From positions 186,001-250,000 of the IMG/VR virus record IMGVR_UViG_3300036770_003657: a DNA stretch of 64,000 bases; one strand, 5' to 3'. Shown one piece after another: positions 1 to 8,656 of the stretch. Each line of letters starts with the position of its first letter. The stretch's first letter is position 1. Made by a program: the position numbers and the translations under genes. This stretch comes from a virus. Below the pieces are notes generated by a model, which did no database searches, had not been told where the DNA came from, and worked only from the letters and a program-made list of their open reading frames with translations.

Positions 1-645
1 ACTAATCATATTTTTAATAATGAGAATTTTTCTAAAATATCAGCAAAAGCAGTTAGTTCTAAAATAGATACGTTAGTCTTGCCTGCTAGTGGATTTTATT
101 CAGTTCATGCTTTTTCTCATTTTAGGCCTACTAAAATAATTTATTATGATATAGACAATGTTACTCTTAAGGCTAGAAAGTTAATTAATGAAACTTGGAA
201 TGGTGTTGATAATATTGACTTCGGCGATCTTTCTGTAAATATTTTTCAAGATAAAAATGTCAACAATATACAACTTGTTGATAATGAATGGATTAAAACT
301 AGAGAAGAAGCTTTAGAAATATGGAAAGATTTTCAAAAAGTTGACAAAGTGTACCATAATATTGATATTATAGAAGATTATGATAAACTTTTAGGAATTT
401 TGCCTGATAATAATATGTTTATTTGGTTAAATAGTATATATACTTATAGTACAAATATTTGGAACCATAGACCTAGTAAGATATTTAAATCTTATTTTTC
501 TCTTGTATATAGACTTATTGATTTCAAAAGTCAAATTTGGATAGATGTAAAAGAGCCTATGGGACAATATCGTTGTTTTGAAGTACATAAATATAGTCCA
601 GATGCTGTAGCTATGTCTTATGCTAATTATAAAAAATTTATATGA
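1..645 (+). CDS. Rossmann-type protein, 5'-truncated by window edge
   Basis: The frame is open from base 1, so the gene starts upstream of the window; an internal TTG at 79 is not a convincing start. Near the visible start is a beta-strand/acid pattern (TLVLPASG, then KIIYYDID about 20 residues later), as in nucleotide or SAM-binding Rossmann folds, but no clean GxGxG loop. The same layout recurs in the N-terminal half of the protein at 1181-2728 (LLVIGAG, then IIIIDH), and later segments (NMFIWLNS versus NPYVYFSN) also align, so the two look paralogous. It overlaps the next gene by 4 bp (ATGA), as in an operon. The function is unknown; a divergent methyltransferase-like fold is the best inference. 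Confidence 0.75.
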   Translation, partial: TNHIFNNENFSKISAKAVSSKIDTLVLPASGFYSVHAFSHFRPTKIIYYDIDNVTLKARKLINETWNGVDNIDFGDLSVNIFQDKNVNNIQLVDNEWIKTREEALEIWKDFQKVDKVYHNIDIIEDYDKLLGILPDNNMFIWLNSIYTYSTNIWNHRPSKIFKSYFSLVYRLIDFKSQIWIDVKEPMGQYRCFEVHKYSPDAVAMSYANYKKFI

Positions 646-1184
646 TTATTGCTGGTAATAAAAACTATGGGCTCGCTAAAGAATTATATAAATATTATCC
701 TGATGCCTTTTTTGCTAGTAGAACTACAGGATTTGATTTAACTAATTCTACTGATCAAAAAAAGTTAGCAGATTTAGTTTTGGAAAACAAAGTTTTTATT
801 AATTGTAGTGCTTTATGGAAGTTTAATCAAACTGTTTTATTAGACATAGTTTATAAAAAATGTTTAGAAAATAGTCATAGACCTTACATAATAAATGTTG
901 GATCAACAACAGATCGTGTAAAAAAAGGGGGGTCTTGGTTATATAATGCTGAAAAGAAAGCATTGAGAGATTATAGTAATACTTTAGGTATAAATGGAGT
1001 ATGGGATAAGGGACCGAAAGTGACCTTAATAAGTTTTGGGTCATTATCAAATGTACAGCAAAAGCATCCTAGTAGAAAATGTATTCCTATTGATATTGCT
1101 GCTTCCTATATAAAATGGATTTTAGAACAGCCTGAAAGTTTATGCATAAATGAAATAAGTATTGACCCGGTACAGTTTATATGA
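642..1184 (+). CDS. Short-chain dehydrogenase/reductase-like protein
   Basis: 180 residues, shorter than classical SDRs (about 250). Visible SDR-like elements are an N-terminal strand with a Gly-containing loop (IIAGNKNYGLAKEL), a mid-protein strand ending in a Ser (INVGSTT) and the YxxxK active-site pair (YNAEKKAL) followed by a helix and LISFGSL. This order matches Ser-Tyr-Lys SDR enzymes; the cofactor loop is degenerate. It sits in a run of 4-bp ATGA overlaps with both neighbours, so co-translation is likely. The substrate is unknown. The cassette suggests modification of a small molecule, glycan or peptide, but that is inference. Confidence 0.65.
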   Translation: MIIAGNKNYGLAKELYKYYPDAFFASRTTGFDLTNSTDQKKLADLVLENKVFINCSALWKFNQTVLLDIVYKKCLENSHRPYIINVGSTTDRVKKGGSWLYNAEKKALRDYSNTLGINGVWDKGPKVTLISFGSLSNVQQKHPSRKCIPIDIAASYIKWILEQPESLCINEISIDPVQFI

Positions 1185-2728
1185 AAATTAAAATAGGAAT
1201 ATTATTTAATGAACTAAATGTTGATAAGGAAATACTTTTTGTAAGGAATTATCTAGAAAATACATTAAGAGCATTCAATACAGATTCTTTTTTTTGGCAA
1301 AAAATTTCTGATATAGAAGAATCAGTAGACTATTTATTAGTTGTTAAAAATGATTTTGTCATTATAAATGCTGATTTATTTGTTCAAAATTTGATAAATT
1401 TATGTGATAATTCTACTTATGAAACAGAAGAGTTTGTATTTACTAAAAAAAATAATTCTGTAGAAACGAGCAAAAAGTTAGAATTATATTATTCCAGTAC
1501 TTATCTTGCATATGATAGATTCAAAAGAGAGTATGACGGTCACGGTAGTAAATTTTTTTTAAAATATTGGGCGTATAATTCTGAAGTTATACCTTATCAA
1601 ATTCCACCACGAACAGATTGCTTGCTAGTTATAGGTGCAGGATTATTGCCTTTGGCTGCTATATCGCATTTAGAAAATCCTGCTACAATAATTATAATTG
1701 ATCATAATAAAAATTGCATTGATTTTCAAAAATTTTTAATAAACAATTTTGATTACATTAAGAATAGTAATTCTTACCACAATTTAGTTGATAACTATAC
1801 AATAGAAAATAGACAAGATTATTGTAATATCAAAAATAATAATAATTTAGAAGTTATTTTAAAAAATTTAGATAAAATACGGAAAAGATTAAATGATAGT
1901 AATATTTTATATTTTTATAATGATATTACTGAACCAAATTTAGAAATATTAGATATTATAAGAAAATCTAATAACCCATATGTATATTTTAGTAATGTAT
2001 TTTGTTATACACCTACTTTATTTGAAAAATCTAATAAAGAAGTTTTTGAAACTTTTTTAAATATGTTATTAGGTTCAAATCTTAACTTAAAATGGCAAGG
2101 TGAATCCTATAATAGATGTTGGTCCACCAATTATGTTAAAAATTCTGATGAGAAATATTATTGGCCAATAAACATTCAAGTGCCTTACACAGAATTTTTG
2201 AAAGAAATTGAAGTATTAGAATCTAAAAATTTATTTGTAAAACACCGAGAAGCTGATCAATATAAGGGTATTTATTTTAATCATGGATGGGAAAGTTTTT
2301 GCATTTGCGGAATAAGTTACAATAAAACTCATGGATCCGAAAAATATGGATATACAGAGGAAACTGCTCCTTATAGGTTTACTCCTCAAGCTATGGAAAA
2401 TTGTCCTAAGCTTGTTGAATGGTTTAGAACTAACAATTTTAAAGATAGATATCATAGAGTTAGAGTAATGAAATTAAAACCTGGAGGATTAATAGGTATT
2501 CATTATGATAATGAAAACCATAATGCTGTAGCAACTAATATAGCAATTAATAATCCTGATAATTGTGAGATGCATTTTATTAATAGGAAATTTCAATATT
2601 TAGGAAAAGTTCCTTGGAAAGCAGGTGATGTTTATAAAATACGAATAGGTCTTTATCATTATGTTATTAATATGAGCAAAGAAGATAGATATCATTTAAT
2701 AGTTCATGGCACAGGTGGTATTCTATGA
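1181..2728 (+). CDS. Fusion: Rossmann-like domain plus aspartyl/asparaginyl beta-hydroxylase-like domain
   Basis: 515 residues. The N-terminal half (about residues 145-310) holds LLVIGAG and IIIIDH strands and resembles the truncated first gene. The C-terminal quarter looks like a cupin-type aspartyl/asparaginyl beta-hydroxylase: RVRVMKLKPGG, then an HxD iron-site pair at H441/D443, a second His near H493 (LYHYVIN), and an Arg at about 503 in a DRYHLIVHG strand that would hold 2-oxoglutarate. Family knowledge: such domains are Fe(II)/2OG oxygenases. The fusion with a Rossmann-like module is unusual. ATGA overlaps on both sides place it in a single operon. The substrate is not evident. Confidence 0.7.
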   Translation: MKIKIGILFNELNVDKEILFVRNYLENTLRAFNTDSFFWQKISDIEESVDYLLVVKNDFVIINADLFVQNLINLCDNSTYETEEFVFTKKNNSVETSKKLELYYSSTYLAYDRFKREYDGHGSKFFLKYWAYNSEVIPYQIPPRTDCLLVIGAGLLPLAAISHLENPATIIIIDHNKNCIDFQKFLINNFDYIKNSNSYHNLVDNYTIENRQDYCNIKNNNNLEVILKNLDKIRKRLNDSNILYFYNDITEPNLEILDIIRKSNNPYVYFSNVFCYTPTLFEKSNKEVFETFLNMLLGSNLNLKWQGESYNRCWSTNYVKNSDEKYYWPINIQVPYTEFLKEIEVLESKNLFVKHREADQYKGIYFNHGWESFCICGISYNKTHGSEKYGYTEETAPYRFTPQAMENCPKLVEWFRTNNFKDRYHRVRVMKLKPGGLIGIHYDNENHNAVATNIAINNPDNCEMHFINRKFQYLGKVPWKAGDVYKIRIGLYHYVINMSKEDRYHLIVHGTGGIL

Positions 2729-3459
2729 TATTTGATAAAAATTTATTAGATGAAGTCAATAATAAATTTGGTGTGGTACCACTGGATGATTTAGTTATTT
2801 TAATGTATATTGTAAAACATTTAACACCATACCAACATGTTCTAGAAATTGGATCATGGTTAGGAAGAAGTGCTTATGCAATGGCTAGAATCAAGAATCC
2901 AGATGTAGTACTGCATCTTGTGGATCCTTTTCAAAGTAATCCAGATAATGGGAATTTTAAAACTACAAGTTGGGATATTTTAAATCATTACTATAAATTT
3001 AAGAAAGTCTGTAGTTATATGGATGAAAAGCTTATAGAATCTTATAGAGATAAAATTGTAGAACATAATTATGATAATTTGCCTTTAGTAAAAGAAATTT
3101 TAAGTGATTTTTCTTCTTCAATTAATTATCATAAGTGTTACAGTAAGGATTTTACAATTACATTTCATCCTGCTTTTTCTTTTGTAGATGGTGATCATAC
3201 TTATGAAGGATGCAGGGCCGATTTAGAAAAAATAGGTTTTTATGATGAATTAGTAGCGGTTCATGATTTTGACCAAAAAGAAGTTATGCAAGCTACATTA
3301 GACTATATAAAAGAAACTAAAAAAGAATTCCGAGTATTTAATAATAATAGGTTATGTATTATCTTAGATAAAGATAAGAATTGGCTTCCTATTATAAATG
3401 AATTAAGATTGCAAATTAAACTAGGATATGGATATGAATATAGGAATTTTTGGCGATAG
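2725..3459 (+). CDS. Class I SAM-dependent methyltransferase
   Basis: 244 residues. Motif I is clear (VLEIGSWLGRSA, about residues 38-49), followed by an acidic strand end (LHLVDPF) that would bind the SAM ribose, and a later FVDGDHTYEG strand typical of the Methyltransf_24 group. That DGDH segment is the usual metal/catalytic region of this subgroup. It starts within the stop of the previous gene (ATGA). The substrate is unknown; the neighbours (SDR, hydroxylase, SGNH hydrolase, radical SAM) suggest a tailoring pathway. Confidence 0.8.
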   Translation: MIFDKNLLDEVNNKFGVVPLDDLVILMYIVKHLTPYQHVLEIGSWLGRSAYAMARIKNPDVVLHLVDPFQSNPDNGNFKTTSWDILNHYYKFKKVCSYMDEKLIESYRDKIVEHNYDNLPLVKEILSDFSSSINYHKCYSKDFTITFHPAFSFVDGDHTYEGCRADLEKIGFYDELVAVHDFDQKEVMQATLDYIKETKKEFRVFNNNRLCIILDKDKNWLPIINELRLQIKLGYGYEYRNFWR

Positions 3460-4135
3460 TTATGCAGTTGCTCAAAAGGAGCACGGTAATGATACTTTAT
3501 CTTGGGTTGATATTGTAGCATCACAATATAGAGTTACGAATTTAAGTCAAGCTGGGTCTGGATTATACTATATGTATACTAAATTTATTGAAAATAATCA
3601 AAAATTTGATAAAATTGTTTTTTTAATCACCAACTCAGGCAGACTTTATATAGATGAATGTAAGATTCAACAACATTTTGTAAATTATGAGCAATGTGAA
3701 TATCTTTATAGCATGGCTGAAGACCTTAAAGATAAAAAAATTATAGATGCTATAAAATCTTATTATTCTTATGTGAAACAGGATAGTTTCGATTTATTTG
3801 TGCATGATTTAATAATTGAAAAAATTAAAAGCATTAGGAATGATGTTTTATTCATACCTTGCTATTCAGAAAATTTACAATCTCTATCAAATAAAAATTG
3901 TCTTTTTCAAGCCTGTGTTATAGATTGGGCAGGATATAACATCAATGGAAATGAAGCTCATGCTAATAAACGATATGTAGATAAGCGTCATGGGCACATG
4001 AACGAACCTAATAATCGTATACTAGGTGAAGAAGTATTGAAATATTTAAGATTAGGGTCTTTTAATATAGAAAATTGTAAGTGGATATTTGATGAAAGTA
4101 AACCTTTAGAATTTTATTTTGATAAAAAATATTAA
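3434..4135 (+). CDS. SGNH/GDSL-type hydrolase-like protein
   Basis: The protein begins MNIGIFGDSYA, which matches SGNH block I with Ser as nucleophile. A later NLSQAGSG supplies the block II Gly, and GHMNEPNN near the C-terminus fits block V, where the catalytic His lies. An in-frame ATG exists at 3428, but the AGGA at 3423-3426 is correctly spaced only for the ATG at 3434, so that start is used. The gene overlaps the methyltransferase end by 26 bp. SGNH enzymes are esterases or O-acetyl transferases/hydrolases on glycans and lipids; the actual substrate is unknown. Confidence 0.7.
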   Translation: MNIGIFGDSYAVAQKEHGNDTLSWVDIVASQYRVTNLSQAGSGLYYMYTKFIENNQKFDKIVFLITNSGRLYIDECKIQQHFVNYEQCEYLYSMAEDLKDKKIIDAIKSYYSYVKQDSFDLFVHDLIIEKIKSIRNDVLFIPCYSENLQSLSNKNCLFQACVIDWAGYNINGNEAHANKRYVDKRHGHMNEPNNRILGEEVLKYLRLGSFNIENCKWIFDESKPLEFYFDKKY

Positions 4136-4147
4136 TAGAGTTTTAAT
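4119..4147 (+). promoter_or_regulatory. Weak candidate sigma-70 promoter for the radical SAM gene
   Basis: TTGATA (4119-4124), a 17-bp spacer and TTTAAT (4142-4147) each match consensus at 5 of 6 positions. It lies just before the radical SAM gene, the only cassette gene with a real intergenic gap in front. In DNA this AT-rich a chance match is plausible. Confidence 0.3.
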
Positions 4148-4166
4148 GTAAAATAATTGGAATAAT

Positions 4167-5372
4167 ATGTCAGAAAATTTAACTTACAGTGCTTATGATT
4201 TTACCAAAATTCCTTATGATGACATTGTAAGGGTAGGCCAACGTACAATGCTATACAAAGATTTGTTTACAGTAAGTTGGTTATTAGGAAGATATTGTAA
4301 TTATAGATGCAGTTATTGCTGGCCATATGCTAGAAGTGATACAAAAGATCATAGACCTACAGAACTATGCTTAAAAACAATTGATGAAATAAAAGGACAA
4401 GCTAGGGAAAGAAATTTTAATAGTTTTCATTTTAGTTTGAGTGGTGGTGAACCAACCTTTCATCCTGGATATATCAAGATATTAGAATATTTAAATGATG
4501 ATGTTGAAAATACAAATTACACAAGTGTACATATGACAAGTAATATGAGCCGACCTATTAAATGGTTTGAAGAAAACTATTGTCCCGCTGTAAGTAAGTT
4601 TCATAGAGCTAGTATAACTGCTAGTTTACATACTGAACATGTTGATACTAAAGAAAAAATGCAAGAGTTTGCAGATAAATTAATACTATGCCAAGAGCAT
4701 GATGTACAAATTACTATCAATATGGTAATGGTTCCTGAGTGGTTCAATAAAGATTATGATAATGCGTTATTTTTTCATGAACAAGGTATTAACGTAACAC
4801 TAAAACCACAAAGTGATCCCACTGCTAGTAGAGTAGTGGATGGTTATACTAAAGAAATGTTGGCCAAATTACATAATGGAATGCCCCAGAGAGCATTCAC
4901 AGAAGATAAGGCCAATAAAGCTAAAAAGGTTAAAAGACCAGAACCAAAATTTTATAAAACTCCCGATCCTATTTTTAAAGAAGAAAATAGTAAAATTCCA
5001 CAACATTTTCAAGTTGAATTCGTAGATTCGAAAAAGAAAATTTGGTATATGGATCAAGCAGAGCGATTTAATGCTTTTAACTTCAATAGGTTTAATGGAT
5101 GGGAATGTAGCAGTGGGTATAGAGGAATAATAATCAGGGAACCTGATGGAAGTATTAAGAGGAGTTATAGTTGTTATGATAAACCTATTGGCAATATAGA
5201 GACTGGGTTTAAATTATATGATGGTCCGAAACCATGTTCTAGTCCAAGTTGTGTAAGTAGTGCAGACAGTAAAATACCTAAAAGAGCTCCAGGTACGCAA
5301 CTACCATTATGGCCAGGTGATAAAACCTATCTAAAGTCAGAAACTAGTGGAAATACTTTGGCTATTACTTGA
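4167..5372 (+). CDS. Radical SAM protein with SPASM-like Cys-rich C-terminus
   Basis: 401 residues. The CxxxCxxC cluster motif is at C44, C48 and C51 (CNYRCSYC), followed by the Gly-rich SLSGGEP strand that contacts SAM. The C-terminal third has further cysteines (YSCYD, KPCSSPSCVS) that could bind an auxiliary cluster as in SPASM or twitch enzymes. SPASM enzymes often modify peptides or sugars. No obvious precursor peptide is seen next to it. It has a GGA ribosome site just upstream of the ATG. Its last 46 bp overlap the 3' end of thyX on the other strand, so the two are convergent and share coding DNA. Confidence 0.85.
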   Translation: MSENLTYSAYDFTKIPYDDIVRVGQRTMLYKDLFTVSWLLGRYCNYRCSYCWPYARSDTKDHRPTELCLKTIDEIKGQARERNFNSFHFSLSGGEPTFHPGYIKILEYLNDDVENTNYTSVHMTSNMSRPIKWFEENYCPAVSKFHRASITASLHTEHVDTKEKMQEFADKLILCQEHDVQITINMVMVPEWFNKDYDNALFFHEQGINVTLKPQSDPTASRVVDGYTKEMLAKLHNGMPQRAFTEDKANKAKKVKRPEPKFYKTPDPIFKEENSKIPQHFQVEFVDSKKKIWYMDQAERFNAFNFNRFNGWECSSGYRGIIIREPDGSIKRSYSCYDKPIGNIETGFKLYDGPKPCSSPSCVSSADSKIPKRAPGTQLPLWPGDKTYLKSETSGNTLAIT

Positions 5373-6001
5373 GCACAAACTCTAGCAATTGCCTGATGCT
5401 CCAATTGAGTGCCATTAGCACTGCGTAGTTCAACATAGTGTATCCAACTACGCAAAGTACCATTCATGTATAACTTACTTTCCATAATACCCTCAGGCAA
5501 TACAGCACGAGCTTGTTCTTTAGCTATGCCATTATTGACAGCCCAAGTGTAGGCTTTTCTAGCGGCCTTAATGACTTCTTCTTGTTGTTGAATCCACTGT
5601 TCTCTGAGTACACTATGTTCAATGGTAGCATCGAGTTCAATACTGTTTTGTCTATTTTTGGTGTCCTGCAAGCGGGCTTCTCTAAATACGAACGAGAGGT
5701 CTTTAGTAGGGTCAGCGTATCGCTGGCTGAATTCTTGGAAACTAAAACTTCTGTGTCTGAGTATTTGTCGGGCAATGTCTCTTGTGGTTGTAATTTCGAG
5801 GCAGGCACTGACCATTTCCAGCGGGCTCCAGTGTTGGTGGTTAACCAAGTATCTGATGAGTCGTTGGCTTGTCTCCGTGTTGAGCTGATTGCTTGGATTG
5901 GAGACACGGGCGCAGAAAGCAACAAGGTCCTGCGCATCCTCGATACCGTGAGATCTAAATTCCTCAGTGGGTTGGGAGTAGGAGACAAGTTTAACATTCA
6001 T
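5327..6001 (-). CDS. thyX: Flavin-dependent thymidylate synthase
   Basis: 224 residues, the normal ThyX length. The signature RHRxxSxxxxSxR is intact at residues 82-94 (RHRSFSFQEFSQR), and the C-terminal RSWIHYVELR segment, the substrate-binding region of the family, is present. The enzyme makes dTMP from dUMP using methylene-tetrahydrofolate, NADPH and FAD, which feeds phage DNA synthesis. It is the last gene of a minus-strand operon. Its ATG overlaps the stop of the upstream gene by 4 bp, and its tail overlaps the radical SAM gene. Confidence 0.97.
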   Translation of the reverse strand: MNVKLVSYSQPTEEFRSHGIEDAQDLVAFCARVSNPSNQLNTETSQRLIRYLVNHQHWSPLEMVSACLEITTTRDIARQILRHRSFSFQEFSQRYADPTKDLSFVFREARLQDTKNRQNSIELDATIEHSVLREQWIQQQEEVIKAARKAYTWAVNNGIAKEQARAVLPEGIMESKLYMNGTLRSWIHYVELRSANGTQLEHQAIARVCAQVIAKVFPLVSDFR

Positions 6002-6312
6002 TTGAGCCTTCTTTTAAGAAATTTATTAGTTTGCTTGGTTACATCACGCTTAATTTTATCTGTATCTAATTTAAAATCTATGCTATCAATATGACGTTTA
6101 TAATTCATTATGATTTCATATATGTTTTGTTCTATAGATTGCCAATTTTCGTTTCTAAATTCTGGTTTAATATCAATGTTCCAAACTCTTTTATCTTTGA
6201 ATTTAACATGTACACCAGACAAATATTGAATTGGTACTACATTTAACTTTACTTCATCAAAAATCTCAGGCCAACTTTCCACGACATCCTTACTTAGTTT
6301 TTTTATTAGCAT
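5998..6312 (-). CDS. Conserved phage protein of unknown function
   Basis: 104 residues. No catalytic motif is visible. The central part (SWPEIFDEV, VKFKDKRVWNIDI) is a mixed alpha/beta pattern of a kind I associate with small conserved proteins of T4-like aquatic phages, and the C-terminus is strongly basic (LKRRLK). It overlaps both neighbours and is translated within the thyX operon. Nucleic-acid contact through the basic tail is possible but is inference. Confidence 0.7.
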   Translation of the reverse strand: MLIKKLSKDVVESWPEIFDEVKLNVVPIQYLSGVHVKFKDKRVWNIDIKPEFRNENWQSIEQNIYEIIMNYKRHIDSIDFKLDTDKIKRDVTKQTNKFLKRRLK

Positions 6313-6916
6313 TTCGTTTGGTAGGCACCAGCTCTTCGGCTTGCCGTCTTAGGTCAGCGGCCTGTTTGCTAAGTTTATCAGCTTCACCTCTCAACTTAGT
6401 GGCACGTTGTTCAATAGTTAAAACTGGCTCTACTACCGGTTGCTCCGTTAATTCAGTTTCAGTATTAGTTACAGGAACTTCGTTAACCTGTGCTATATCC
6501 TGCACCTCAACATTTGGATCTTTTGCAGTTTCAGTTAAGGCTAAATCATTTACAGCTACCCCTTTTTGTTCTGCAATCATCATATTAAGCTCATCAAGCC
6601 TAATAGTTGTTTGAAAGTTGGGGATCATTTCAACTTCATCGGTAGGAACTTTAACTAGCTTGCCTTGTTTGTGTAAACTTGCTAACATAACACTACCATC
6701 TGTAAAGTGATTTCTTGCTAGCACTTCAGCAAATTCGAAACTATTTTGAGCTGCATTACTTTCGACCAAACTGATCAAAGTGTCATGATAGGAATCTTGA
6801 ACAGCTTCTGTAGGAATTACTAAACAATTATATGCATCACCAGGTAATGTTCTGTATGCAACAATACATTTCCTCTTATTCTTAACAAATCTGCCTATGT
6901 GTTTTAAATTAGTCAT
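6290..6916 (-). CDS. Conserved phage protein with coiled-coil C-terminus
   Basis: 208 residues in two parts: an N-terminal globular half (residues 1-110, beginning TNLKHIGRF and containing CIVAYRTLPGDAYNCLV), then an acidic, Thr/Val/Pro-rich linker and a charged helix of heptad character (ATKLRGEADKLSKQAADL) ending in Lys-rich residues. It overlaps the genes on both sides. The function is not recognised. The layout resembles adaptor or structural phage proteins rather than an enzyme. Confidence 0.7.
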   Translation of the reverse strand: MTNLKHIGRFVKNKRKCIVAYRTLPGDAYNCLVIPTEAVQDSYHDTLISLVESNAAQNSFEFAEVLARNHFTDGSVMLASLHKQGKLVKVPTDEVEMIPNFQTTIRLDELNMMIAEQKGVAVNDLALTETAKDPNVEVQDIAQVNEVPVTNTETELTEQPVVEPVLTIEQRATKLRGEADKLSKQAADLRRQAEELVPTKRNANKKTK

Positions 6917-7124
6917 TACCTTGTCCCTTTGATTGATCTAAAAACTTAGCTAACTTATTATACACCCTACCAACTGCTTCCATTTCATTAGCCTTAAATG
7001 ATCCTCTACTATTCGTAATTTCAATAATTTGCTTTAGTGCATTTAGATCATTAATATTTAGGTCATCGTTTGATTGTTCTGGCTCACGCTCTGGTTCTTT
7101 TTCTGGAATAGATTTTGTAACCAT
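6909..7124 (-). CDS. Small acidic conserved phage protein
   Basis: 71 residues. An acidic N-terminus rich in Glu/Pro precedes a helical segment (DLNALKQIIEI, then FKANEMEAVGRVYNKLAKFL). The second half fits a small helical domain seen in conserved unknown proteins of T4-like phages. A strong ribosome site (GAGGAGAT) precedes the ATG. Its stop overlaps the start of the next gene by 8 bp. No function can be assigned. Confidence 0.7.
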   Translation of the reverse strand: MVTKSIPEKEPEREPEQSNDDLNINDLNALKQIIEITNSRGSFKANEMEAVGRVYNKLAKFLDQSKGQGND

Positions 7125-7171
7125 ATTATCTCCTCAGTATATATCTATATATCTGGTTTAGGATAAAATGT

Positions 7172-7450
7172 TTACAATTCTGAATATCCTAATAAAAAGA
7201 AACTTAATTCTTTCTGTTCTTCAAAACCAATCTTAGTTGCGTAGGTAATAGTATTAGTGCTATCTAAAATTAAAGTTTGGCCAATGTAATATCTACCATT
7301 CAAATTTTGATATATCCAATCATCTACACTCATACTACGATTAGGATTGTAGCGATTTCTAGTGGTATAATGAAAATGGCGAGCCGGAAACCGCACTCGC
7401 CGCAAATCCAACAAATTTAAAGGATTTGGCTTGCCATGCTTAAGAGCCAT
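7172..7450 (-). CDS. Conserved phage protein of unknown function
   Basis: 92 residues, Arg/Tyr/Asn-rich in the N-terminal half (RRVRFPARHFHYTTRNRYN). Its ATG overlaps the stop of the VWA gene by one base, so it is probably co-expressed with that gene. No enzyme motif is visible. A role linked to the MoxR/VWA pair is suggested only by position. Confidence 0.65.
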   Translation of the reverse strand: MALKHGKPNPLNLLDLRRVRFPARHFHYTTRNRYNPNRSMSVDDWIYQNLNGRYYIGQTLILDSTNTITYATKIGFEEQKELSFFLLGYSEL

Positions 7451-8634
7451 TATGCTTGAGCCTCTTCCTCATAGTAAGCATAAGCACCAAAGGGAGGAAC
7501 AATACTGGTAGTACCGTGTATAATAAACAAGGTATCGCAATAGTTCTCATCACCCCATGATCCAAAAGGATAGCCATCAGTAAACATAATAAACTTTTTA
7601 GGACTATAGTCTGTTTCCTTCATATAGTTCCAGTTAGCCTCAAAGTCAGTACCACCACCACCTTTGAGTTCATAGCCTAAAATGTCATCATTGTATCCAT
7701 CAAAGTCCGCCTCATTGTATACTCTAGTATCAAAACACCATACTTTGATCTTAAAGTCTTTGTACTCATCCATAATGCCTTTGATCTCGCTGAGGAAGTC
7801 TTTAGCCATACTATCGCTAATACTACCACTCATATCAATACCAACAGCAATATCAATAGTCTCATCGTTCTTAAGACCTGGAAGTATAGCACCAGTATGC
7901 CAACCTTTACGATTAGGACGCTGAAAACTGTAGTCATTCTTAATCAAACTTTGAATCTGCTGACGTAGCATTTGACGCCAATTGATCTTGGGCTCAGTAA
8001 GATCCTTAATAAGTCGTGCTACACTGGCGGGAGTATTACCAGCACCCGCAGCATTAGCAGCCTGCATAGTAGCCTCACGAACTTCATCACGAATCTGTTT
8101 AAGTTCTTCTTTAGTGTATTGTGGACGACTACCTTTACCGTCACTATCACCCTCCCAGTCAATATGCTCGTCTAATAACTTACCCAATGCTTCAAGTTCT
8201 TCCTCATCATACTTTTCCATCAGTTCATCATAGACCTGTTCCGCACTCTTACCATAATGAGTCTGATCATGAAAGATTGGAATCTTAGGAGGTTGATCGC
8301 CAATCTTGTCACGAATTAATTGACCGTTTACACAATAGTCTGCGGCAATGTTGTAGATTTTAGGATTGCGACTTTCACGACGACCCATATGATCGAACAC
8401 GTTATGGAGAATCTCATGAGCAACTACGAACTCTACATTCTTAGTAGAGAGTTCTTCAAAAAATTGTCGATTGTAGTATAGAGCACGTCCATCAGTGGCC
8501 GCAGTTTGACACCAATCGCTAGCATCAATGATCTTCAAGCGAGTAGCCATATTGCCAAAAAACGGGTGACGTAATAGTAAGCCAACACGGGCAATAATAA
8601 TCTTGTCTATTACGGGATCTAAACTATGTTGCAT
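7450..8634 (-). CDS. VWA-domain protein with HExxH metallopeptidase-like N-terminus (DUF2201-type)
   Basis: 394 residues. The N-terminal region contains HEILH (H73, E74, H77), a zinc-metallopeptidase motif. The C-terminal region is a von Willebrand A domain with an intact MIDAS start, DMSGS (D267, S269, S271), and a Thr/Asp pair further on (GGGTDF, FTDGYP). Between them is a charged helical linker. This architecture fits putative metallopeptidase/VWA proteins that partner MoxR-type AAA+ ATPases, and such an ATPase is the next gene upstream. Family knowledge: such pairs act as metal-insertion or protein-remodelling chaperones. CobT-like cobaltochelatase function is an alternative. It has its own consensus promoter at 8657-8685. 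Confidence 0.88.
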   Translation of the reverse strand: MQHSLDPVIDKIIIARVGLLLRHPFFGNMATRLKIIDASDWCQTAATDGRALYYNRQFFEELSTKNVEFVVAHEILHNVFDHMGRRESRNPKIYNIAADYCVNGQLIRDKIGDQPPKIPIFHDQTHYGKSAEQVYDELMEKYDEEELEALGKLLDEHIDWEGDSDGKGSRPQYTKEELKQIRDEVREATMQAANAAGAGNTPASVARLIKDLTEPKINWRQMLRQQIQSLIKNDYSFQRPNRKGWHTGAILPGLKNDETIDIAVGIDMSGSISDSMAKDFLSEIKGIMDEYKDFKIKVWCFDTRVYNEADFDGYNDDILGYELKGGGGTDFEANWNYMKETDYSPKKFIMFTDGYPFGSWGDENYCDTLFIIHGTTSIVPPFGAYAYYEEEAQA

Positions 8635-8656
8635 GATATCTCCTTAACAAAAGCAT

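Noticed and set aside
79-81. TTG at 79 as a start for the first gene
   Set aside because: The frame is open to the window edge and the upstream sequence is coding-like.
5513-6094. Plus-strand frames opposite thyX
   Set aside because: The minus strand carries a complete ThyX with its signature motif; the plus frame is a shadow.
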